A DNA stretch of 40,270 nucleotides from an uncultured Pirellulaceae bacterium (lineage in GTDB: Bacteria > Planctomycetota > Planctomycetia > Pirellulales > Pirellulaceae): the NCBI GenBank assembly GCA_937928555.1, contig CALFWR010000015.1, positions 1 to 40,270 on the forward strand, in the 5' to 3' direction. Every line of letters starts with the position of its first letter. Position 1 is the first letter of the stretch. Both the position numbers and the translations under genes were made by a program. Of the stretch, positions 1 to 6,968 are shown piece by piece. The notes under the pieces are model-generated. The model did not search any database and was not told the DNA's origin. It saw nothing but the letters and a program-made list of their open reading frames with translations.

Positions 1-159
1 ACGCTTCGATGAATTCTCGAGCTGGCTCCGCTTCGGGCGGTAGCTCAAGGCGTTCTGATTGCGGGCCGGTGCTCATCAAGCAACCATCCCAGATTTGCTA
101 CATCAGCGAAAGTTCAGTTCTCCGACCCGTGAACGCTTACCAACAAATCAGTCAGAATA

Positions 160-687
160 TTGCCTCGATTCACCCTCCGCACACTGCTAATCGCCACAGC
201 GCTGACGTCGGTTATCGTTGCGTCTGTTTTGTGGTTTGACGCTTATCGCCATTTCGAATCCGCCCGCGAGGCTACGCGAGACTCAATCCAGCATCTTAAC
301 AACGCAAATCAAGCTGAGGCGATAAACTGTGCCATATCAGGAATCAGTTACCCGAATAGAAACGAGCCGATTCTTGCGTTTGCTGGCATCCACAAACAGA
401 GAGACGGGCGCATCGCCATCTTCGCAGATTGGGTTTGCATGAATTCCCCCGTTGATTCAATCAGAATCGAACTATCAGGTTCGGATCCGGTGTGTGTTGC
501 ATTTGCTCAAGGAGAATTCATAACTGACGACAACCTAAGACACCATTTCTCCGTGTTTCTCGACGAAATCGGCTGCCTAGACCCTACGACGATTAAACAC
601 GTGACCCTGATGAACGACAATCGAGAAATATCGAACTCCAAACCCGTCGAGGAATGGAAAGTTGACTGGCTGGATAGTGCTGGATAA
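160..687 (+). CDS. Membrane-anchored hypothetical protein
   Basis: I do not recognise a family for this 175-residue protein. It has a short basic N-terminus (PRFTLRT) followed by one hydrophobic segment at about residues 8-26, so it is probably a single-pass protein with its remaining 150 residues outside the membrane. Short arginine-bearing leaders of the type F-x-L-R-T-L-L are common on small planctomycete membrane proteins, which is a family impression rather than proof. The start is TTG at 160: an in-frame TGA at 130-132 leaves no ATG or GTG upstream, and the hydrophobic segment follows the TTG at once. There is no clear Shine-Dalgarno sequence. It stands alone; the next 413 bases hold no gene but one copy of the 187-bp repeat element. 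Confidence 0.6.
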   Translation: MPRFTLRTLLIATALTSVIVASVLWFDAYRHFESAREATRDSIQHLNNANQAEAINCAISGISYPNRNEPILAFAGIHKQRDGRIAIFADWVCMNSPVDSIRIELSGSDPVCVAFAQGEFITDDNLRHHFSVFLDEIGCLDPTTIKHVTLMNDNREISNSKPVEEWKVDWLDSAG

Positions 688-846
688 CAATTGAGTGCTT
701 GACTTCGCGGGCTCATGTTTTTGGGATTGGATCGGCTGAAGAGTTGGTGTGACGGTGCGGTTTGAATTGCTTTGGTGCCCGCCGGAGCTCAAACACTTTG
801 TTCAAGATGCCGGTTTGAAGCTGGATTGGGGTTCTTTCTTTCTCAT

Positions 847-1033
847 CCCGGATTATTCACGACGACAGGCGTTGATCCTACGTCTGGCCAACATCAGCAA
901 GGGAAAAACTGAGTTTCAACAAGAAATGTAAATCATCCAGTAGATGAAAACCACAGCGATCGTTCTATCGCATCAGAGTCGCGGATCACTGTCGGAGCTG
1001 ATTCTGACGCCCACGCCTCGTGAATAATTCGGG
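847..1033 (+). mobile_element. 187-bp inverted-repeat element, copy 1
   Basis: This copy runs from CCCGGATTATTCACGA to the complementary TCGTGAATAATTCGGG and has the same length as the copies at 4100 and 30126. It is in the orientation I call plus (left arm with CGACGACAGGCGTTGATC first). Its internal 27-codon frame (ATG at about 944, TAA in the right arm) is intact. No 5-bp target duplication is visible: the left flank is CTCAT and the right flank GTGAA. The reason is probably the extra inverted left-arm fragment that follows directly. The stretch 688-846 before it holds no gene I can support. Confidence 0.85.
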
Positions 1034-1036
1034 GTG

Positions 1037-1067
1037 AATCGACGCCTGTCGTCGTGAATAATTCCGG
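1037..1067 (-). repeat. Inverted left-arm fragment of the 187-bp element
   Basis: These 31 bases are the reverse complement of the left arm of copy 1. They share with it the variant GACAGGCGT where other copies have GACGGGCGT or GACGATGGGCGT-like forms. The fragment directly follows the right end of copy 1, so the whole 847-1067 block is bounded by left-type arms on both sides. It may be the rest of an older inverted copy or a local duplication of copy 1's own end. Confidence 0.7.
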
Positions 1068-1100
1068 TTAACATCTCGCTACAGCCGAGCTGCCAACAGA

Positions 1101-2162
1101 CTACGGTTCAATCTTGCGTCCCTGCTTTTCACGTCGCTTGTGGATCGGCGGAACAAGGTCCGTGGCCAGGCCGACCATCTCCCAGCTTTTAATAATGTAG
1201 TAGTTCAAATCGAACTCCCACCACTTGTGCTGCACCGTGCAGGACGACTGGTCAAAGTGGTGATTGTTGTGCCAGCCTTCGCCGGACGAAATGATCGCCA
1301 CGAACCAGTTGTTCTTGCTGTGATCGTCGGTGTCGTAATTGCGATAGCCAAACATGTGGCTGAGCGAATTAACTGACCAGGTCACGTGCCACATGACAAC
1401 CACACGGGCAACGACGCCCCAGATGAATACGCTACAGGCCATCTGAAACGCGGCGGCGGTAAAGCCCATGAACAGGCCTGCGATCAGCCAAGCGGCCAGA
1501 AAGATAAACGCACCATGACCAAGGAAAATCGCGACACCGGCCCAAGTCTTTTTCTCTAGCCACATGTAAAACGGATCGGCAAGGATGTCTTTTGCGTACT
1601 TCTTGTACAGCCCAAACTTGTTGGTGTTGTTGTTCTCGTAAATCAACCACTCAAAGTGCGACCAGAGGAAGCTTACCAGTGGGCTGTGAGGATCTTCCTG
1701 GTGATCGGATTCGTGGTGGTGCAATCGGTGCCACGCGACCCAGCGGGCCGGAGTTTCCTGGCCATTACACAACGACACAACAACAAGGCAGCGCTCAAAC
1801 CACTTGGGAACTTTGAAACTGCGATGGGTTAGCAACCGGTGGTAGGTGATCGGAATTCCGACCGCACCAAAAAAGTAGGAACAGATGACCAGCGATGCAA
1901 AACCGGTCCAACTGAAGAACCAGGGAACAAAGCACAACAATGCCAGAGCATGAAAGACGATGAACGAAATCAGATAGCTGAAGTAGATCCGCTTTTGGTT
2001 GACTTGAGCCGGCAACGGAATCGACAACGCGTCACGCCCACCGGGCCCTTTGTCTCGCTTTCGTTTGACCGGGACATCGGTCATGAATTCAGAATCGGCA
2101 GATACATCGATCTCGACGTCTTCATTTTTGGGTTGGTGTTCCGGAGTTGTCGTTGTACTCAT
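1101..2162 (-). CDS. Acyl-CoA/acyl-lipid delta-9-type desaturase
   Basis: The product is a 353-residue membrane di-iron desaturase that introduces a double bond into fatty acyl chains. All three histidine boxes of the family are present: HRLLTH at residues 108-113, HRLHH at 145-149 and HNNHH at 298-302. Hydrophobic blocks at about 62-102 and 208-258 fit the usual paired membrane hairpins. The frame stays open 165 bases further upstream, but I chose the ATG at 2162. It has GGAAG eight bases in front, and the preceding residues are low-complexity and basic. The first 50 residues are polar and Lys/Arg-rich, an extension beyond the catalytic core. Its upstream neighbour on the same strand is a PlsC acyltransferase 199 bases away, so joint control of membrane lipid composition is a reasonable inference. 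Confidence 0.93.
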   Translation of the reverse strand: MSTTTTPEHQPKNEDVEIDVSADSEFMTDVPVKRKRDKGPGGRDALSIPLPAQVNQKRIYFSYLISFIVFHALALLCFVPWFFSWTGFASLVICSYFFGAVGIPITYHRLLTHRSFKVPKWFERCLVVVSLCNGQETPARWVAWHRLHHHESDHQEDPHSPLVSFLWSHFEWLIYENNNTNKFGLYKKYAKDILADPFYMWLEKKTWAGVAIFLGHGAFIFLAAWLIAGLFMGFTAAAFQMACSVFIWGVVARVVVMWHVTWSVNSLSHMFGYRNYDTDDHSKNNWFVAIISSGEGWHNNHHFDQSSCTVQHKWWEFDLNYYIIKSWEMVGLATDLVPPIHKRREKQGRKIEP

Positions 2163-2361
2163 GGAATGCTTCCGTGTGATGGGCGTGCAGTTGAATTCAC
2201 GTCCTTGTGCGTGACGCGGCAGGCTGGTTTGCGGGATTCTATCGGAGATGACTTGAATTGTGCCATCTTTCCGCACTTTCCTGGGAAATCGCAAGTGTCC
2301 GGTTAACGCATTCCGTAAATGCGGCATTCTTTAACGCGAAAAGCTCGCCCTTGGAGGGGTC

Positions 2362-3045
2362 TCAGGAGTGCAGCAAGCCTCTTGCAGCGGACGCTTTCAT
2401 TGCTCGTGCCTTGTCAAAACATTCTGCGATTCGCGTTTCGAGAAGCTGCGTCAGCGCGTCATCAGACAGTTCCAGGTATTCCTCGGGCTCGATGGCTTCT
2501 CCGATCACGACCTGGATCGTGGCACCAAAGTTGGGCAACGGCGAGTCGCGAGGCAGTGCATCCCAGGCACCGTCCAAGCCAATCGGAACGATGGTGACTT
2601 TGGTTTTTTTGACCAGCGTACAAAAGCCGCGTTTGACCGGCAACAACTCGCCGTCTCGCGAGCGGGTTCCTTCGGGAAACATCAGCACGGACTCCTTTTT
2701 CTTGAGCCGCTTGAGCGTTTCCTTGATGCCGGCCAATCCCGATCCGGAGCGGTCGATCGGGATCGCATCGTTCCAGCGAAGGAACCAACCCAGCGGGCCA
2801 AACGTGAACAGGCTGTCTTTGGCCAGATAATTGACCGGTCGCGGGCAGGCACAACCAAGGATCAGCGGGTCAAGGTTGCTCTGGTGGTTGGAGCAGACCA
2901 ATAGCGGCCCGGTTCTGGGGTACTTTTCCATCCCCGCGACGCGCGTTCGAAACGGCAGCATGTTGATACGAAAGAACCATCGCACCGCCGACTGCGCGAA
3001 TCGGATCGGCGGGCTTCGCCGGGTTTTGTCGAACGGGTCAAACAT
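2362..3045 (-). CDS. plsC: 1-acyl-sn-glycerol-3-phosphate acyltransferase (PlsC family)
   Basis: This 227-residue protein belongs to the PlsC/LPLAT family, which transfers an acyl chain to lysophosphatidic acid in phospholipid synthesis at the inner face of the membrane. The catalytic HX4D motif is NHQSNLD at residues 53-59 and the substrate-binding FPEGTRS motif lies at 123-129. The length is normal for the family. It lies upstream of the desaturase on the same strand and diverges from ftr, with about 100 bases between the two starts. No clear Shine-Dalgarno sequence precedes the ATG at 3045. A second PlsC domain exists in the large fusion protein at 33732-37658, so the two may differ in acyl donor or position; which one makes bulk phosphatidic acid cannot be told from sequence alone. 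Confidence 0.92.
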   Translation of the reverse strand: MFDPFDKTRRSPPIRFAQSAVRWFFRINMLPFRTRVAGMEKYPRTGPLLVCSNHQSNLDPLILGCACPRPVNYLAKDSLFTFGPLGWFLRWNDAIPIDRSGSGLAGIKETLKRLKKKESVLMFPEGTRSRDGELLPVKRGFCTLVKKTKVTIVPIGLDGAWDALPRDSPLPNFGATIQVVIGEAIEPEEYLELSDDALTQLLETRIAECFDKARAMKASAARGLLHS

Positions 3046-3148
3046 GGGATAGTACGCTTTGGATCGACTGTCAGCGATTCAGCCCGCGGCGGACTACAAA
3101 CCGCCTGGGCCTCTGTCATTACCTGAATCGATCACGATAATCGGTCTT

Positions 3149-4066
3149 ATGAAGATTGGAACCACAGTCATCGAGGATACTTTCGCGGAAGGATTCACGA
3201 TGCGTTATACACGACTGATTGTGACGGCATTTGACCGGCACTGGCTGCAACAGGGAATCCGCGAATTCTGTGGTTACGGCAGTTCGGTGATCCAGTGTGA
3301 TGCCGAAGCCGGTATCGAAACCGCAGAAATCTCCGCCGAAGAAACCTGTGACGGGCGCGTGGGTGCGGCAGTGATGGCGTTTGGATTTTCGACCGACGCA
3401 CTCGCCAAAGCCATCGGCAAACGTGTCGGTCAGTGCCTGATGACCTGCCCGTCCACGGCCGTTTTTGACGGAATGCCACCATCCGAAACCGCCAACCCTA
3501 TTCCGCTCGGAGACCACATACGTTTCTTTGGCGACGGATTTCAGAAAAGCAAAATCATCGGCAACCGACGACTGTGGCGGATTCCGGTGATGGAAGGCGA
3601 ATTTATCATCGAAGACGCAACCGGCTGCGAGAAGGGTGTCGCTGGCGGTAACTTTCTGATTCAGTCCGTTGACCTCGAATCCGGGCTTGCCGCCGCTCGC
3701 CGCGCGATCGAGGCGATCGATGGCCTTGCCGATGTGATCACGCCCTTTCCCGGCGGCGTGGTTCGCAGTGGCAGTAAAGTCGGATCAAAGTACAAAGCGC
3801 TGCGAGCTTCAACGTCGCATGCGTTTTGCCCAACACTGCGTGGCAAAGTCGAATCCAACGTGCATCCCGACGCGAATTGTGTGCTTGAGATCGTGATCGA
3901 CGGAACGACGCACCAAACGGTGGCCGCAGCGATGAAAGGCGGAATCGAAGCAGCGGTGGATCCGAACAAAGCAGGCGATTCGATTGTCGCCATCAGCGCC
4001 GGCAACTACGGTGGGAACCTTGGCAAGCACCACTTTCATCTGCACGAAGTATTGAGCGAGGCTTGA
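3149..4066 (+). CDS. ftr: Formylmethanofuran--tetrahydromethanopterin formyltransferase
   Basis: Ftr (FhcD) moves the formyl group between methanofuran and tetrahydromethanopterin in the archaeal-type C1 pathway that some bacteria, including methylotrophs and planctomycetes, use for formaldehyde oxidation. The 305-residue length and the segments MKIGTTVIEDTFAEGF, GKRVGQCLMTCPSTAVFDG, TPFPGGVVRSGSKVGSKY and ISAGNYGGNLGKHHFHLHE near the C-terminus are those of the family. The frame is open 90 bases further upstream, but the ATG at 3149 starts the protein exactly where family members start. No other gene of the pathway is present in this window, so ftr is separated from any fhcABC or mch cluster here. 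It is followed after 33 bases by a repeat element. Confidence 0.95.
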   Translation: MKIGTTVIEDTFAEGFTMRYTRLIVTAFDRHWLQQGIREFCGYGSSVIQCDAEAGIETAEISAEETCDGRVGAAVMAFGFSTDALAKAIGKRVGQCLMTCPSTAVFDGMPPSETANPIPLGDHIRFFGDGFQKSKIIGNRRLWRIPVMEGEFIIEDATGCEKGVAGGNFLIQSVDLESGLAAARRAIEAIDGLADVITPFPGGVVRSGSKVGSKYKALRASTSHAFCPTLRGKVESNVHPDANCVLEIVIDGTTHQTVAAAMKGGIEAAVDPNKAGDSIVAISAGNYGGNLGKHHFHLHEVLSEA

Positions 4067-4099
4067 AAGAGTAAACGTTTGTGAACCGTGACGCGTGAT

Positions 4100-4286
4100 C
4101 CCGGATTATTCACGAGGCGTGGGCGTCAGAATCAGTTGAGCCAGTGGTCCGCGACTCTGATGCGATCAAACGATCGCTGTGGTTTTCATCTATCGAACGA
4201 TTCACATTTCTTGTTGAAATTCAGCTTTTCCCTTGCTGCTGTTGGCCAGACGTAGAATCAACGCCCGTCGTCGTGAATAATCCGGG
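4100..4286 (-). mobile_element. 187-bp inverted-repeat element, copy 2 (TSD GTGAT)
   Basis: This is a full-length copy, oriented minus, with ends CCCGGATTATTCACGA and TCGTGAATAATCCGGG. It is flanked by an exact 5-bp direct repeat, GTGAT at 4095-4099 and 4287-4291, which is the mark of a transposition event. Its internal 27-codon frame is interrupted (TGA at codon 8). The rest of the 4067-4437 intergenic stretch holds only the leader of the downstream gene. Confidence 0.93.
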
Positions 4287-4437
4287 GTGATGATTGTTGG
4301 GAATACTGAATGACAGTTAAACGCTCAAACGATATCCAAATGTATCGAAATTCTGGCCCGAGGCCTTACGGCAAACGGCTCACCTGATACTCACCTGATG
4401 CAACGTCGCGGCCAGCAATGGCACAAAGGAATCCAAC

Positions 4438-5265
4438 ATGAGTCAACAGGACGGCAGCCTTTTCAAAGTCGATGTTTCATCCGAAGAAGCGGCGGCCAAG
4501 ACCCTGACCCCACAAACACGCGTCAAAGCAATCGACACGTTCCGCGAGCAAGGAACACTGTGGCTGTCAGGCTGCTTCGACCAAAAGCTGATTGAAAATG
4601 TCGCTGCCACGTGCCGCAAAAAGTATCTCAATTTGGACAAAAAAGAGCTGCGAAAACGGGATGCAATTGTCGGCAACCGCCGCTACATGATCACCGTCAA
4701 CATCAAAAAGCCCTTCAACAACCCGGGCCTTTACGCCAACCCGATCCTACTCACATTGTTACACGAACTGCTTTCCTCGCACTGCCGAATCGCCAGTTTC
4801 GGCGTGGTGGTGGCGCTGCCGGGTGCCGACGAACAGCCGATTCACTTGGATCATCCGCCACTGTTTGAAGATGAAACCGTCAGCGATGGCCTGCCAGCGT
4901 ACGCGATCACAGTCGTGATCCCACTGGTGAACATGATCCCTGAAATGGGAGCCACCGCCATCTGGCCAGGGAGCCATCGGGCCAAAGACCGACTCGAAAC
5001 ACTACAGCGGCTGATGCAGGAAGCGGACTTTTCCAATGCCCATCATCCGCTCACCACTTTGGGCGATGCCTACCTGATGGACTACCGATTGATTCACGCC
5101 GGACGCGCCAACGACAGCGACCAAGTCCGCCCGATTCTGTATTCGGTCTATTCGCGGCCGTGGTTCCGGGACGGATTCAACTTTGGCTCACAGCCAGCTG
5201 TGCAGATTGGCAAAAAACAACTGGCCAGGGTTCCCCCGGAACATCAGGGACTGTTTCGAAGGTAA
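4438..5265 (+). CDS. Phytanoyl-CoA dioxygenase (PhyH) family Fe(II)/2-oxoglutarate oxygenase
   Basis: The 275-residue protein has the double-stranded beta-helix oxygenase pattern of the PhyH family. The iron-binding triad is visible as H136-x-D138 in IHLDHPP and a distal H220 in RLIHAGR. R231 in VRPILY follows, at the place of the 2-oxoglutarate-binding arginine. The segment EMGATAIWPGSH (169-180) is also typical. The family hydroxylates many small molecules, so the substrate cannot be named. The ATG at 4438 is preceded by AAAGGAA at good spacing. It is followed on the same strand by the DUF58 gene after 124 bases. Nothing nearby indicates a biosynthetic cluster that would fix its role. Confidence 0.85.
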   Translation: MSQQDGSLFKVDVSSEEAAAKTLTPQTRVKAIDTFREQGTLWLSGCFDQKLIENVAATCRKKYLNLDKKELRKRDAIVGNRRYMITVNIKKPFNNPGLYANPILLTLLHELLSSHCRIASFGVVVALPGADEQPIHLDHPPLFEDETVSDGLPAYAITVVIPLVNMIPEMGATAIWPGSHRAKDRLETLQRLMQEADFSNAHHPLTTLGDAYLMDYRLIHAGRANDSDQVRPILYSVYSRPWFRDGFNFGSQPAVQIGKKQLARVPPEHQGLFRR

Positions 5266-5389
5266 AGTAAATCAGGTGCGAACAGATTTCACATTTGGAC
5301 CACGACTCCTGTCTTTGATCATTGCCACGGCTCGGCAAAAAGCACCCACGCACGTTAAAATTGAGATATCGAAAACGAAAAAGAGCGCG

Positions 5390-6802
5390 ATGTTTGAATT
5401 CCTGATCAAAAGCCCCTTTTTGATGCTGCTGCTGATCGCAGCACCGCTGTTGCTGGGTGCCTGGCGCCGGCGGACGTGGCCGACCAAACGTCTGCTGGGT
5501 TTGTTTACGGTGATCGCGGTCGCGTCGGTGCTGGTTGCTTTTTCGCCCGCGGCGTTGTGGGTCGCCCTTGCTCTGGATGCCATTTTACTGCTCGTCGCAC
5601 TGGCTGACTTTTTTACCGTTGTGCCAGCAAAACACTTTCAGGCGACGCGAACGATGCAGCGGATCGCATCTCTTGGAAAGCCGCACCAGGTCGAAGTCGA
5701 ACTGGTCAATCGTGCTAAACGCGGCTGCGACATTCATGTCAAAGACGACCTCGCACAGTGCTTCACGACAGAGCCACCGTTTTTTGAAACTCGCGTCGAA
5801 GGATCCAGCAAAGCCATCTTTGACTATCGGCTGACCAGCAGTAACCGCGGTCGGTACACGATGGAGAACATTTACGTTCGAGCCAAAAGCCGATTGGGGC
5901 TATGGAAGGCGATGCACGCACTGCCTTGCGGTTCGGAGCTGTTCGTCTATCCCGACATGCGGCAGATCGCCGAATATGACCTGCTTGCCCGCACGAATCG
6001 ACTAAGTCTGGTGGGTGTGCGGCGATCCAGAAAGGTCGGACAGGACAACGAGTTCGAAAGATTGCGGGACTACACCACCGATGACAATTACAAAAATATC
6101 GACTGGCGCTCCACCGCGCGACGTCGAAAATTGACGGTGAAAGATTACCAGAGCAACAAGAGCCAGCGGATTATCTTTCTGCTGGACTGCGGACGGCTGA
6201 TGACCGGCCAGTCGGGCAAATTCGATGTGATTGACCACGCACTCAACGCAATCCTGATGCTGAGTTACGTCGCGCTCAAGCAAGGCGATTCGGTGGGACT
6301 GCTGTGTTTTTCCGATCGGATTCACAGCTACACGCCACCGAAAAATGGGCTTCGGCACATCAACCGGCTGCTCAACGCGACCTTTGACCAGAAAGCCAGC
6401 TACGTCGAATCAAGGTACGACGAGGCTTTTCTGTATCTGCAAAAAAACAGCCCCAAACGGGCGTTGGTGGTTTTGGTTTCCAACGTCATTGACGAAGTGA
6501 ACGCGCAACAGATTCAGCAGTTCACATCCCAGCTTTCAGGCCGGCATTTGCCGCTATGCGTGTTCACCCGTGATCACGATCTGTTTCAAATGATTGACGA
6601 TTACAACGAGTTGGGCCCCGACGGCGCTGGCGACGAACAGCTTTTCCGCGCTGCGGCTTCAGCAGACGTGCTCTCATGGCGCAAGCAGGTGATCACCGAT
6701 TTGCAACACCGCGGCGTATTGGCGATCGAGAGCTTTCCCGAGGACATGACCGCAAGCCTAGTCAACCAGTACCTCGAAATCAAAGCCCGGCACCTGCTGT
6801 AA
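5390..6802 (+). CDS. DUF58 domain-containing membrane protein
   Basis: This 470-residue protein has two hydrophobic segments at the N-terminus (about residues 9-24 and 38-72), a beta-rich central part and the DUF58 hallmark with DYTTDDNYKNIDWRSTARRR around residues 226-244. After that comes a von Willebrand A-like domain beginning IIFLLDCGRLM with D266. In the DxSxS metal site the first Asp is kept but the serines are not, which is common in this family. The open frame extends to 5183 over the end of the upstream gene. I prefer the ATG at 5390 because the membrane segment begins directly after it. DUF58 genes usually sit next to a MoxR AAA+ ATPase; none is present in this window, so the partner is missing or elsewhere. 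Confidence 0.88.
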   Translation: MFEFLIKSPFLMLLLIAAPLLLGAWRRRTWPTKRLLGLFTVIAVASVLVAFSPAALWVALALDAILLLVALADFFTVVPAKHFQATRTMQRIASLGKPHQVEVELVNRAKRGCDIHVKDDLAQCFTTEPPFFETRVEGSSKAIFDYRLTSSNRGRYTMENIYVRAKSRLGLWKAMHALPCGSELFVYPDMRQIAEYDLLARTNRLSLVGVRRSRKVGQDNEFERLRDYTTDDNYKNIDWRSTARRRKLTVKDYQSNKSQRIIFLLDCGRLMTGQSGKFDVIDHALNAILMLSYVALKQGDSVGLLCFSDRIHSYTPPKNGLRHINRLLNATFDQKASYVESRYDEAFLYLQKNSPKRALVVLVSNVIDEVNAQQIQQFTSQLSGRHLPLCVFTRDHDLFQMIDDYNELGPDGAGDEQLFRAAASADVLSWRKQVITDLQHRGVLAIESFPEDMTASLVNQYLEIKARHLL

Positions 6803-6968
6803 CGTAAATCAAAACGCGAACAGGATGCACGATGCACGATACTACTGGTTGAATGCAATTGTAAGCAAGAGTAGACCGTTTGGAATCGCAGAACTACCAG
6901 CGGATTCGTACTTGAAGCGAACCGATCTGGCGAGCATCATACAGTTTTGGTTTCGATGGAATTGACTG

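Noticed and set aside
9..239. Open frame of 76 codons at the left edge
   Set aside because: It overlaps the TTG-started membrane protein in another frame, has no domain, signal or ribosome-binding site, and has a composition typical of a shadow frame.
749..931. 60-codon frame starting with GTG before the first element copy
   Set aside because: More than a third of it lies inside the 187-bp element and the rest has no recognisable feature.
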